From contig CM049316.1 of assembly GCA_026874595.1 (NCBI GenBank), positions 37,435,695-37,499,694 of the forward strand: 64,000 bases of DNA. The letters are read 5' to 3'. The position numbers were made by a program, and so were the translations under genes. Numbering within the stretch: position 1 is the first letter of the stretch; each line of letters begins with the position of its first letter. This document shows positions 34,717 to 47,330 of this stretch, in pieces. This DNA is from Sipunculus nudus. Taxonomy: Eukaryota; Annelida; Sipuncula; Golfingiida; Sipunculidae. A model generated the notes under the pieces. It saw nothing but the letters and a program-made list of their open reading frames with translations. It had not been told where the DNA came from and did no database searches.

Positions 34717-37700
34717 CTAGTGCAGAAAGCCCGACTTTTTCCTCTTGGTCCCCAGTTTTTCTTCCTGTGTAAGCTTGGTCATCAACATCTTGTTCAAAGC
34801 TTGGCCAACTCGTTTTCCAGACTGCAAGAATAACATGTAAATTCCATTTACAACCAAACTTAAACAATCCTGCCTCTTCTTATCACTGTAAAACAAGCAA
34901 TGGTTGACATATTAACCTACCTTACCATTTATAAGCAGCAAGTAATATTTAAGTCTTCTCATGTTTCATTGATGAAACTTGGAAGTAGGGAATAAGGTGA
35001 CTTTCCAGGTTTAACAATTTTACTTAATACATTATGTATATTGTTTGTTTTTAGATATGAGCTGAAAATCAGAAAGTTATGAAAATAAATATAAATACAA
35101 TAATGAACTGTTTAACTGATCCTCAATCCAATTATGGATTAATGGTTGGCTTGGTTTGATTGTTCAATGCATATATACTGCCCCGATGATTACAATAAAT
35201 TTTGTATATAATCTGGATAAAAGTCTGCAGGTGCATATCCAGATTTTTAGACCAATTTTAAACCATGACAGGTAAATTTTTCGATATAATCACACAGTGA
35301 CACCCGTTGACCACCCCCCCACCCCACCCCTGCAAAAAATCCTGGATCCATGCCTGGTCTGTTGTCAGCTGGGTGCATAATCTCCAAAGGCTTTCTTGTT
35401 TTACATTTAATTGTGTTCTGTGATATGTGAGTGACTTAATTGTTACCTCCATCATGTCAAATAAACTTGTGGGATCTAGACTGCCTCCTCCAGCCTTCCG
35501 CAGTGCTGTGATACAGCCTTCTTCTGTAACCCCCATCGTAAGTCTGTGAAAATAATGTGTAACAAACATTAATCCAAAAAGTGTACTGTGGCAACACACA
35601 AAGGGACATTAAAATACCTAGACCTAGTTATTCACTGGTAAGTACAGCTGGCTGGAGATAGGTGGCGTTGTTATCACTGCCTCAGATCAGGCGCATTTCT
35701 CCAGATCTTACTTAAGGGCATTTAACTGGTTTTGCTGTTAATTTTATGATAACTCACTGAGGCTAAGCACAATTATTGGCATGATCAATGCAATCTTTGG
35801 TTGGGTCCAAATTATATCAATGTCTCAGTAAATTAACTGCTCTACAAAGGCTTCAATAATTTACATTATATGTGGATTTTAAAGTGGCCTATTCATGTAT
35901 CTGGTATGTGATTTCTCCATAAAATAATAAGGTTTCTGCCAATATCTCATTCTAATACTGTTCGCTTACTCCTGTAAACAAGTAGCAGAAGCTTGCATCA
36001 GGTGGGATCAGTTGTGGAAAACATAGCGTGCACAGCACCCTTTGGCCATACAGTGCAACTTCACAAATAATTTTTCTTCAAGCTTCCAACTTGTGTTTTT
36101 TATAAATTTAATATTTCTTCTTCTTGTTTTGAAGATGTTGCACATGCAAAAGATTGGACCTCTGGTCATACAGCCTTGTCATGGTAAACAGACATGAGTT
36201 GACTGTGTTTACTCACACGCAGAACCATAACGTGTTAAAAAGGTGGACTTGAGATAGTAGGTGTATGTGCCCATAAGGTTTTGCTAGGAAAATGAACTGA
36301 CAGTTTGAGATAATAAACATATTACTGGGAATGTTTATGTACCTTTAATAAAGTGATTCTCAAAATAAATCATAAAGATGGAGCTGCTTGAAGGTCAACA
36401 TGGCGAATATATGCAAGTGCTTTATTGACATGAGGAAGATTGGGAATATAATGGGCCTGGGAAAGGCTGGCCTCAACTAAAGGTCTGGCTGCTACAGAGG
36501 GGTGACTGTAAGCTTGAGTTCAACTGACGTATAATTATGAATTTTTAGAACATGACAAAAGTCAATATTTTCTGACTTTATGTCTGCATTACCTGGCTAA
36601 TGAACACGCCTCTTCCTGCATGGTGGCATCAACAACATGGCAGTTTCCAATCTGAAAATATAAATTTTTAAATCACACTCACGACAGATTCTCCACTTTG
36701 CAATTTCTGCAACAAATAAATGGCTTATCAATGGAGTTTTTTTTCCAATACATGAAACTTAACATTCAGGTCATTAAATAAATGTTAACAAACTGCATTT
36801 TATATATTATTAAATCATCTTGAAAGAAATAACATTAAAAATAAAAATTTTTGCTTTAGCTCTGCATTGTACACGGTCGAAGAATTAGCACTTGAAATTC
36901 AGAAAGGTTGATTCATTTTTTTTTTCATTTCATTCTTAAAGGTATCCACCTAATTTTCTATCATACCCAAAACAGATCTTATTTTGCTAACGGGTTTAAT
37001 TAGAGTTTTAACTCATTAGCCTGACTTTCCTGTGCTGGCTGACCTAGTACAATAACCTTTAATGTAAGCAGGGCGTAACAAGATACCATGGATAATAAAA
37101 GTACAAGCACATCAATTTAGATGAGTTATAGATTACCAGGTATAACAAATTTTAAACTATACATATGAATCTCTCTTACAAGCTGAAAGAAAGTATGTTA
37201 TAAGACATACCGCTAAATAATTTGGCACTCTATTAAGGAGTTCCCATCTGACATGAATGCTGGATTATTCCTCTCAGCACTCAAATATTTTGCACCTAAT
37301 TCAGCTTTCTGACTCGTACATGCAGGTAATGAAAGAATAGTAACAAGCAAATTTGTGGAATTTATGTCACCCACTTCCACCTCTTGTGTCCCCTCTTGCC
37401 CTATCAATGTTTTCGTTTTTGTTGTTACCTGAAGATGTCTCCACATGTCATAGTGGCTGTGTTTTAGTTTTCATTGCCCCCTGAAGACGTCTCCACATGT
37501 CTTCATTTTTGGTTGTAATTTTTGAACCAAAGGGGATTTTATTGTTTTGAGCTGCTGTTCATAATTTTTCAGGCAAACACTCAAAAACCAATCCCAATCA
37601 AGGTATGCATGAGAGCAATCACTGACCTAAATTTGAATGATATAGATCAGATAATATTTAGATAAGTTATTGCACAGAATGAAAACCTGATGGACTGACA

Positions 37701-40700
37701 AACAGCTAGACAGAGGGACAAATCCAAATCAATGTCCCCCTTTCTGAGGAAGTGGTGGACAATAAATGAAAGCAGTCTAAGCCAGCCTTCTTTGTTCTCA
37801 GTTTAAAGACTTACTTTATTGAGAGTAATGACACAGGGTGACCCTATCACCTCTAGCCTGGCACAGTCGTAGGGATCGTCAGACAAGTGTAGCTCTGTCT
37901 GACCTGCTTCACCAGCCAGCACTTGAACATTCGGGACTCTTGAGTACAAAAAGGCTCAAACTTTAGTTTATGCATAAAAAACTACAGAATTTCTTCCACA
38001 TAAATTATAATTTATTCCTGGTAATAATCTGCTGTGTGATAAGACTAAAAATAAACAGAGTTCTGATTGGCCAATTCATACTAAACATTGTAATAGAAGT
38101 TATTTATTCAGCAGCATAGTAACTTAACACCACACAGTCTTACTCAATACAATAATGCTGACTTTTGCAATATATTATTTTGCCCTTTGTTAGAATGAAA
38201 TCATGAATGATGGACAGCCCTTTATATATTCTATGTTGTTCCTTCATCCTATGGTTTGGCCATCAAATGTGGTAATCCTATGATTTGGCCATATAATTTA
38301 AACAGATTTTAGCAAGCTCAATTTTTTTTACAAAATATACCACACAATCTCATGAAATTTTCAGAGCATTCTAGGAATGGACCAATGAAGAATCAATTAG
38401 ATTTTGGTGTAGATCTGGCACATGATCTGGATTCAGGAATATTCACAAATGCACCGTCACTTATGCATAGTTGAATCTGGGATTATGGGCAGAAAAAGTG
38501 AATGCAAACATGGTTAGGGGAGCATCCCACAACAGAGACCCCTCTTGACATAGGCTTGCATTCCTTAGAAGTTGAAATACAGATTTCTAGTTGAGTTCTC
38601 TGTAGCAAATAACATGAGGTGCCATAACAGCCTTTGATTATATTGACTAACACAGATTTAAAGCTAAAAGCCCCTTTTTATGATCGCATTTCCCTGGACG
38701 TTTTTTTCTGCGTGCGGAAGAGTCACATGTGCAGAAATTGATTTTCTGCTGTGAATTGTGATTGTGGAAACTGTATACAAGGCATACACTTAACAATTTT
38801 TCTGTGCATTGAAATGTGCATAGAAACACGATCATGGAATATGGATCTGAAGGTAATGAATAAACATAAAACTCTTTGGTATGACACTGAATCAGAACAC
38901 TCACTTTGTATTGTGAAGGGCTGCTTTAACAGCAACAGAGACAGCATCAAACAAATTTCCCCCAACCTCCAGCAACTGTAATGACATAATGAGAACAAAA
39001 CACTAAAATCACTTATAAACTTTTAACTAACAAGCGAGTCTTATTCTTGGATTTTATAAAAAAAACAATCTGGCTGGACAGTTTCAGAGAATAAGATTTT
39101 TAAAGGTTTAATTGCTTTTTTACTGTAAAATTTAAGTTGATGCAGATGGTCCGACAATAAGCTCCATCTGACAACTGATGCATATGACTGACTTTTGCAT
39201 AAAGTTTGTTGATGCTAGGTCCTGCCCTTTTTGGTTTAATGTGCCACTGCACCATCACATTAGCTTACATATTTGCTAAAAAAATTAATCTGTAGATTCA
39301 ATAAAGTTTACATTACATTTACTCATAAAAGTATGAAATATGTAAAAAAATGTTTCTTTAAATTATGTGTTATCATGGCGCTAATGGCAGCCATCTATGA
39401 ACAACTTAGACAAAAAATGTAATTAGGCGTTCTAAATTTCAGGTTTTTTAAGTGCATGGGTTTGTAAAAATACAGAAGTTGTTAAAACTTTTGAGTGAAT
39501 CACTGATGTTTTTATCAAATTTCATTATTTCAACTTTGAGGTTCTAGTAGGCTTAAAGGCCTTAACAGTCCAACACCTTAACTACTAGGCTATGTCCTTC
39601 ACCAAATTGCAAATACTGAGGTGGGAAATTTGTGACATTTGCTTTATCACATTTTCTTTTTTTCCCCACTGTCTCACCAAAGTTCTGTACTAAAATTATA
39701 AGATTATATGAAAATTATTCATTAATATATTCATAATTTGATACTTAATCTAAGTTTACTTATCTAGTTAGATTTATGGCCAAAGTCTATTACTCCAAAA
39801 ATAAAACCAAGTTGTACAATAATTGCTCATCTTCTCTATTGTATTGCACTGGTCACAGAGTAGGCTGCTGATGAGTGGACAATGTTTTATGGACAACTGA
39901 CCAAAACACAGGGAGTAACTTACGTGGCCAATGTATTAAATATATAAAAAGCTGCTAAGCTAAGTGGACATTAAAGGTTTCATTTTTGCTATTCTCTCCT
40001 TTTCACAATATTGCAAATTTGAATATTATATATATACTGTGGTTGGCTTTATTCATATTCGCTACAGGCATGAGATGATAATGAGGCCACAGTAAAGACG
40101 GCTTTTAACCTGTGTAGATGGGGCACCTTAAGAACAAAGACTTTTATTTTTGTGATGAATTCTCTTTGTGAATATTGTGATTCTGAAACCTTCATGAACA
40201 AAAGCCAAACACAGTTATGTTAACATTTCATGATTTTCACTTTTTAAGTGTTTCATAAAGGTTCGTTTTTCCGTGATCTCACAATACATTAGACCTATAC
40301 AGAGTATATCCATTATTATATGAATTTAATTATATCAAATATTATGTACACAAAATCTTATTAAGAAAATTTATAGCTCGTAATAGCAGCAAATCTGAAA
40401 GATCTCATATCATTTGAATTAATCTTTGAACACAGACAATCTATTTTTTAATTCATAATGTCAACCATTTACTTTTTATCTTTGCCTTGAACCATGGGAC
40501 CTCTTATTCACTAAGTTTTGATTTTTACGATAAATCGAGAATTTGAAAACCTAGTGAACAAAAAGGTAACCACGATATTATATATATATGAATCATGAAT
40601 ATGAAACCAACTACAGTATTTTAGGTCAGGTCTACATACCAGTACATCTATGTACAGCACCCAGCACTGTTCTCTGGGGATGACGCTGAGAGCTCGCAGG

Positions 40701-42105
40701 TCAAGACTGTCAGGGTTTCTGTAAGCCTGGGCAAGAACACTAGAGATCTCTAGGGCCAGGGATTCACCACCGCGCCCCTCAAACTCTGGGGTTGCATTGG
40801 CTGAACTGTAAACAAATATTGTGTTATACTATGTGTTAAATATGTTATATAAAGTGTAAATTGTAATTCAGTAAAAATAATATGGTCTGGATGCAAACAC
40901 TAATGAATATGACAAATTGCATAATACATTTTCTTCTGTGATGGATCACATCTAATCATGAAAGAAGTAATAAATTCTGATATTATATTTCAAATTTAAA
41001 TTAATGTAGTTTGAATATAATTAAAATAAGTATAGTACAACCTGTATAATCAGACCTACCATAAGGAGATGGGATTGGCTAAAAGTGGTCTTAATTCACA
41101 GGTGGTCTCATAAGACAGGTCAGTTAACTGTCCTGAAAGGGGTGACATGCATGCATGTGACTGACCCAAGCCTGATGTCCATTTCCAGTATCATATATTA
41201 TATATGGATCTGGAGTACCTCATACCACATACAGGTACTATAGGTTTTTTTTTTATTTTTTTTTTGGTGGTGGTAACTGCCTCCCTTTTTTTATGCTAAC
41301 TTAACTATGTACATCTGCAGAATTCCATTCCGGTTTCAAACTATGTGACAGGGCAGTATCACACACTTCCGCTCATTTTACATCCTTGCATCAACCAGGC
41401 CTGGTGATTACTGAACCTGCTGGCCCTGGGTGTGTAATCATACCACAGAGGAACCCCCTAAGGGTGCAATAGTCTGTGAGTGAAAAGAGGCCGTTGGGCA
41501 CGGCCTTCCCATTAAGCCTGCAGAGGGCTCACCCTGGGTGGGTACAACCGTGGAAAATATCACCGCTTCAGCTGAGATTCGAACTCACGATCTCCTGATT
41601 TTGAGTCCTTTGCTCTACCCCTGAGCCACAGAAGCCAGTAGAGATAACAAAGTTTCGGGTGCAGGTACACAGACCAAGTCCTTTCTACTCATGACAGCCA
41701 GGTCCAGGTGCTCTGAACTTTGGTACAGGTACCTGACAGAAACCCAGGTCAATAATGTAACTGACATATAAATGCAGCATGAATTATAAAATGCATTAAC
41801 ATATATCATAATAGACTGAGCTAAATGATGTTATTTACTCTCTTATAAAGTAATCTGTTATTTTTTCCTTACCAGTCTACAAAGAACTCAAGATAGCCTT
41901 GAGCTGGGTTTTCCTGTTTTGGTGTCCCAAGTTCTGCCTTCACTCCCACTAATATATCTGTGTTAGCCTGCAAGATGATAAAAGTATTATTGGAGTTTGT
42001 GAAGCTATAATCAATATTTATAATTTATATGAATATTTACAAATTTATCATTAAAAAAAGTGATACCAATACACTGGATGTGTAATTCACCTAACAAAGA
42101 TGTAA

Positions 42106-42154
<49 letters not shown>

Positions 42155-44731
42155 GTGCATCAAATATGATGTTTAAACATAACTCTTTGTACAGGTTTGG
42201 TAGACAGCTATTCAGTTGTAAAAGTCATTAAATAGGTCTTTTTGCTAACTTTAAAACTTTCTTTGTAATTTTCATTTGCTACGCAAAACTGTTTATTTTT
42301 AAAAACTAGTGAAGTGAAAAACTTACTAATCTGACCCGGGCTGAACCTGATGCATTTGAAACAACATCTGTTTCGAGTTCTAAGCATCTGTAGTCCTCAC
42401 ATCCTCGCCCATCACTCCTCACGTTACTCTAGAAAACAGTGATAAACTAAATATATGAACAAACACAGGCATAAATAGACAGGTCATTAAATGAAGATGC
42501 AATTTTATCAAGCTCCACTTTTCATTCTGTGACAAATATGCGATGATGTTGTTTAGCTAATTCATACTAAATGGTGTGCCATCACAATTACCAGACCACT
42601 TATTTAAAAAATACATACATAATTTACATCAAATACAATACTTCTGCAATCACCACAGACAGAATACTTTGTGCAACTCTGTGGAAAAGGCAACATATAC
42701 AAATACGGTAAAGCGCTGTATTTCTGAATGCCAAATTTCTGAAAATTCATTTTTTCGAAAATAAAAATGGGGAACAAAAAATTTATTCATATTTCCAAAA
42801 TATTTTTCAAGCATGTAAACACTCAAATGAAATTTTGTAATTACAAGTCACAAAGACCGGCAGTCAGGAGGTTAAGCTAAGTGGTGACCCTAATTAATTA
42901 GTTCTGGGCTGATGCTGTCGCCGGGGCAAAATTGTTATAACTACAGCTGGTTGCGAAACCAGGCTCTGTATACTCCTAGTACTCCTAGTTAGTCAGCTTT
43001 GGCTGGGATGTCAGTCAAAACAACCTAGCATTTTACTGGCAAGAGTATTGATGAGGTATCATTCGCACATTCTTGTGCTAAAGTAGGTTTAGATGCGAGG
43101 CCATAGCACGCGGGCCTGGCCATACAATTCATTTCGAGAGAGCAATTGTGTCACTTACTTAAACTTGCTGTTATAAAGCTTATTTACTGTCAAGGAGAGC
43201 ACCAATTGAACACAATTGTCTTGCTGTCACTTGACAGAGGTATGGATTCAAAGGAAAGAAAACGGACTGCGTTTTGAGTGTGCCACACTGGCGCCTCCTA
43301 CTGGCTGTTAAAGAAACCAACCTAGCTACAATAATGGCGATGTCATTTGACCTTTCCCTCCTGTAAATTTTTTTTATGGCACACGTGTATCCTAAAAACA
43401 AATTAAAATGGGTTTTTACATATCAATCTCTGGAAAAATTCCGACATTTTTATAAGTTTTGGTCATAAATAACATGGATCGAAAAGAAACAAAGTGTTCC
43501 CTCAGTAATATAGCATTGAGTTAATCATAAACTGGCTTACAAAATTGGCCCTTGACCCCCAACCGAATTTCCAAAAATTTGTTTTTCTGAAAGAAATCAT
43601 TGGTCCTGCATTAATGATATGAATCACTTTAGTAGATAACATTTATCAAGACATCATCACTCTTCTATGTCCTGCCCATTTCATATGGGTGAAGATGTCC
43701 CCATAAGAGGCTTTGGTACAACTGCAGAACACCTCACACTCCTCATCCTTTGTCTTGTGCCCTCCAGGCATTTGTACAGGTATGCACATGGATCACAGCT
43801 GTCCCACCAATATTTGCTGTATTTCAAGGGTTAGGGTTTACATATAAACAAGCCATCAACCTTGTCCATGCAAGACGGAGTCAAGCAGGCAGTTATCAAA
43901 CAGCTGAGGGCTAATTTTTTAAGCTTTTGTGATGTCTGGGAACAAAGAGCAAACGGACGAGGCATACACTTCACATAAATTAACAACTATGACTAATTCT
44001 GACTCGCACAATTGTCATGTTTGGTCATTTAGTTCCTGCTGAACTTCTAAACAAAAGTTGATTTAAAAATCCCCACTTGACAAATCATTCTCAATTTGTC
44101 CTGCACGGCACAGTGGTTGCGCATACGACTTGTTAATACACAATTGCTGGTTTGACACCTGGTGAAGAAATTCCCATTGTAGGTTATATGTACTATTTGT
44201 GTACTAATAATTGAATTTCATATTACAGATTCGCCACCAGACGGAGACAGTTGCACACAGCCGACATACAAACAAGAGATTAAAAACGAAAACAGACACC
44301 AATACTTTGTTCAGCCTGAACCAACTCCCTGTCGCAGGAGGTGTTCGGTAATTGTGCCGAGGCTTTTTCAACTTTTAACAGAAAAATGAGTACTAATAAT
44401 AAGTATTATTTTATTATTTTTAAAATGGTTAATATTCCTCTTTCAGCCTATGGTGCCATATATTTTTGTGATTGTTTACCTGTAAATAAAATCTCACAAA
44501 CAAAAACAGGTAGACATGGGTGGTCGACTACAGACTGTAGAGTACTACTGTCAGTACTGACTGAGTGTGGTGGCTTCCTTGGGCGATAATAAAGGATATC
44601 AATGTTTCTTCGATAAACTTGTAAAACAGTGAAACTAGATACAAATTGACTGATACCTAGGACCGCAACAGTACCTGTACTCCGTGAAGAATGAAAGTTC
44701 TCTCCGCTTCACTCAGCAAAACCTCAGCCAT
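34717..44731 (-). CDS. EXOSC7: Exosome complex component RRP42
   Basis: Nine exons: 44731-44675, 42428-42327, 41967-41873, 40805-40640, 38975-38905, 37938-37815, 36651-36593, 35543-35447, 34821-34717. They sum to 876 bases, 291 residues plus TAG, the length I know for human EXOSC7, and all phases agree with GT/AG sites. Diagnostic blocks: N-terminal MAEVLLSEAERTFILHGVQ; SDGRGCEDYRCLELETDVVS; NTDILVGVKAELGTP; GYLEFFVDCSANATPEFEGR; VIPREQCWVLYIDVL; GGNLFDAVSVAVKAALHNTK; LSDDPYDCARLEV; HVVDATMQEEACSLA; GGSLDPTSLFDMMESGKRVG; C-terminal TKRKKSGFLH. This is the RNase PH fold of the six-subunit ring of the RNA exosome (nuclear and cytoplasmic 3'-5' RNA processing and decay); in animals the ring is structural, with catalysis supplied by DIS3/EXOSC10. 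The start is the only ATG giving the family N-terminus. It lies head to head with the ZDHHC gene. Confidence 0.95.
38990..40030. other. EXOSC7 intron 4, no other gene seen
   Basis: AT-rich intron sequence. Apart from the MITE at its upstream end (40035-40618) I find no repeat boundary or exon. Confidence 0.5.
40035..40618. mobile_element. MITE in EXOSC7 intron 4
   Basis: The imperfect terminal inverted repeat TACTGTGGTTGGCTTTATTC (left) corresponds to TACTGTAGTTGGTTTCATAT (right, minus strand), next to TATATA flanks. Internal ATTTTTGTGATGAATTC and TTTCCGTGATCTCAC blocks are typical of widespread invertebrate MITEs. Length is 584 bases with no ORF. Confidence 0.6.
41040..41135. repeat. Dispersed 'GACCACCTGTGAATTAA' repeat, copy 2
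   Basis: The segment ACAACCTGTATAATCAGACC...AAAGTGGTCTTAATTCACAG...GTGGTCTCATAAGACAGG matches the copies at 1440-1620, 49200-49285 and 62125-62215. It lies in EXOSC7 intron 3. Confidence 0.65.
41245..41635 (-). mobile_element. tRNA-derived SINE, about 390 bp
   Basis: The minus-strand head (41635-41565) folds like a tRNA. The acceptor stem GCTTC pairs with GAAGC, the A box is TGGCTCAGGGGTAGAGC, and the T-arm TGAG-TTCGAAT-CTCA carries a good B box. A GC-rich body follows (CCCACCCAGGGTGAGCCCTC, AAGGCCGTGCCCAACGGCCT) and the element ends in an A-rich tail (T-rich at 41245-41265 on plus). The anticodon stem does not pair, so this is a SINE head and not a functional tRNA. Pol III transcription from the A/B boxes is expected of the family. 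It lies in EXOSC7 intron 3. Confidence 0.75.
42108..42153. repeat. (TA)n microsatellite
   Basis: A pure AT dinucleotide run in EXOSC7 intron 2. Confidence 0.95.
44103..44165 (+). repeat. tRNA-like SINE head
   Basis: GCACGGCACAGTGGTTGCGC is an A-box-like start and TGCTGGTTTGACACC a B-box-like segment about 45 bases on, the spacing of a tRNA gene. The stems are incomplete. It lies in EXOSC7 intron 1. Confidence 0.5.
44229..44388 (+). other. Possible orphan exon opposite EXOSC7 intron 1
   Basis: After a clean acceptor (AATTTCATATTACAG) one frame stays open for about 50 codons: SPPDGDSCTQPTYKQEIKNE, then NRHQYFVQPEPTPCRRRCSV, ending in LFQLLTEK and TGA. The composition (proline, charged and polar residues) is protein-like. 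There is no recognisable family and no partner exon within reach on this strand. It could be a captured exon, part of a mobile element, or chance. Confidence 0.25.
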
Positions 44732-45720
44732 GACTTGATTTTCCTTTTGCAATCCAGTCAGTCCGCTTGAACGATAATACAAACATCACTTTATATGCAA
44801 TCCAGTATTCTTGGTGATCTAGATTGGCCCCGACTCACTTATAGAAAAACGATATTTAGTCGAAATCGAAACAATGGACTGGTCACTACCCCTATTTTAG
44901 CCAACTACCTAATGTATTGCATTTACGTTTAAATGGTGGCTTCACATGGGTGGTTTACGTCATTATTTTATGCGCATTTAATATGTATTCCTGCAGAAAT
45001 GGCTGCTTCCTGGAGTCGAAAGCTGCACTCAAACAAAATATGAATTAAATGCCAAAACGACAATCTTGAATTTAGCGTCTCAACCATTCATCTGTTATTT
45101 GAAGACCAAGCAACACATGACAAAGACCTGGAATAATTTGGAAAGGTAGGTTGGGAAATATGAAACCATCGCTAGTGCCAGTAGTGGTACCCCCCTTGGA
45201 TGCAGAGTCTGCTGTCGTCAACGGGACACGGTGCCGTGGCTAAAAATGGGCGTGTCGCCTTGGCTGATGGACTGAAAATAATTACACTTATTATCTGCAC
45301 AGTGTATTACCACATGCAAACATTTCATGTTCTACAGTCACAAATTTGACTCAAACTATAATAAAAATCAAAACTTGTTTCTTATAAGTTACAGTAAAAA
45401 AAAAGTGCAGATAGTTAAATAAAAGTTAAAACTTTAAAATAATATTAAATTATTATTATTAATTTAAGAAATTCCTCATTGGCTGATGTTCAGATTAGGG
45501 CCTGCACCTACAACCTGGCAAAGGGGTGTCCCATTAAATTTTGTTTCCTTAGAAATACCGAAATATAAATAAATGGAGCCACTATAGAACAGGGGCTTCG
45601 CTTCTATTGAGGAAAATATAAATAAAACTCTCCTCTCATTCCCTATTTTAACTCCTACTTTTCCCTGTAGATGTCCCTACACTCAACTTTTCTAACATAA
45701 TCAACCACTAAGCATCATAA

Positions 45721-45794
45721 GTCGCCTGAATCGGGAATTGAACCTACAATCTCTAGACTAGGAGCCCTACACGCTACTAAGTGAGCCGTGAAGA
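45721..45794 (-). repeat. tRNA-like SINE head
   Basis: On the minus strand CTTCACGGCTCACTTAGTAG gives an A box and GTAGGTTCAATTCCCGAT a good B box, separated as in a tRNA gene. The acceptor stems pair only in part, so a SINE is more likely than a working tRNA. Confidence 0.5.
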
Positions 45795-46788
45795 CGAGAT
45801 ACCAGTAGGAGCGAGTTTTGTTTATTTATATCTGCGATTGAAGCGCCATCTATCACGAAAATGGGAAACCATTTACTATTTGAACAGGACAATTAAGCTT
45901 TAGGTGGGGGCTCTGCCCCCCACACCCCCGTTCAGACGGAGGGACCCTCCTCCTCTAATATAATAAACTCCAGTTATGAGCAAAATTAAATACGGGAATT
46001 CTCAGGAAAATAATATGTATCGGCCTTTTTCAGGAAACAATTTATTATGCGACACCCGTTGTGCATAAGGTATCGGCTATAGGCTGAAGCCTGGTTTCTA
46101 TAGTTCTGCCAAATAAATTCCCAGTATAGAATGAAACCCGCAACTGGAGTTAATTTACATACTAATTAGTGCAGGAGGAGTACAAGCAACCTGGGTTAAC
46201 TGCCAGAACAGGAATGTGGTGGCAGCAGCACCAAAGTTACATTATATATTAATGTAAAATATCCGAAAAAGTTTCCTGTTTATTTGTTAAATGATGCTTG
46301 GCAACCATAGACATAAATTAAAGAAGATACATTTTGTAGGGTAAAAATTACTAACATACAAAGCTGTCAAGAAACATTTGAGATCTAAGAAATAATCCCT
46401 TCACCCAAACTCAATAGGCCCCAGGTGCTCAACTGGCCAAATACTGCACAGGTGTAGTATATCTGTGGGTCAGACGTAAGTGTCTGTTGTTTACATACGC
46501 AGCAGCACCTCTGGATCAGCTATGTCATGGCTCATAAAAATGCACTTTGAAACGATGATATGGCCTTTGAAAATGACGAAATATTATACTGAAGCCACTT
46601 ATCCTTTTGCCACACCAGGTAATGAAAATAGCACTCAGGGTGAACTGTATATCACTAGCCATATGGCTAATATTTCAGATACAAGGTTTACTAGAGGCTA
46701 TGAACTAAATAAGATGAAAAAAAACACACATGTGATGGGTACAGCTAATTTTTATGCAACTAAAATCGCCCATTGGATATCACATGAG

Positions 46789-46855
46789 GTCTTCCGTGGC
46801 TCAGTTGAGAGCGTGTGAGATATCATGAGATTTGGGTTCAAATCTAGACAGAGAT
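46789..46855 (+). repeat. tRNA-like SINE head
   Basis: GTCTTCCGTGGCTCAGTTGA carries the A box and TTTGGGTTCAAATCTAG the B box. The 3' acceptor strand (TAGACAGAGA) pairs poorly with the 5' end. Confidence 0.5.
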
Positions 46856-47046
46856 GTCTTCTGTCATTCACTAACAAATTATGTTTGGAAAGGAGAGACA
46901 TCATGTTGAACACATAGGATATAATGAGTAAGAGGATATAAGCATAATGTCTTTATTTTTCACATCTCACCATGTACATCAATTTTGAACATGCTCCTCA
47001 TTAATGATTATGGAAAGATAACAACAAGATTTACATTCAGCAACAA

Positions 47047-47330
47047 AAGGTTTCTCAGGCACTTTTATTCAGAGATCAGTGTGGGAAGACTATTTTCTTT
47101 ACCTTTTATATTATAAATTTTTGTTAAAAATTCTTATGATCATTGGACAACATGCTAAAAACAATTATTTTGCTCAAAAGGTGTAAACACATAATTGTAA
47201 CAAAACTAAAATTTCTATAATCTTTTATTTTATAAAAGAAAGCCTGACATATTTTAGAACTCAAAATTTGTAGATTTCTCATGAATATAGAATAAAAATG
47301 TTTGATGCAAGGGTATAAAATAGCCAAATA
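47047..47330. mobile_element. MITE, GGTTCTCAGGCAC family, copy 2
   Basis: It starts AAAGGTTTCTCAGGCACTTTT...TCAGAGATCAGTGTGGGA, close to the left end at 20621. It contains ATGTTTGATGCAAGGGT near its right end, matching TTTTTGATGCGAGGTGT of copy 1. The right terminal repeat is eroded. Confidence 0.6.

Noticed and set aside
41565-41635. Functional tRNA gene on the minus strand
   Set aside because: A and B boxes and part of the acceptor stem are present, but the anticodon stem does not pair and a SINE-like body with an A-rich tail follows.
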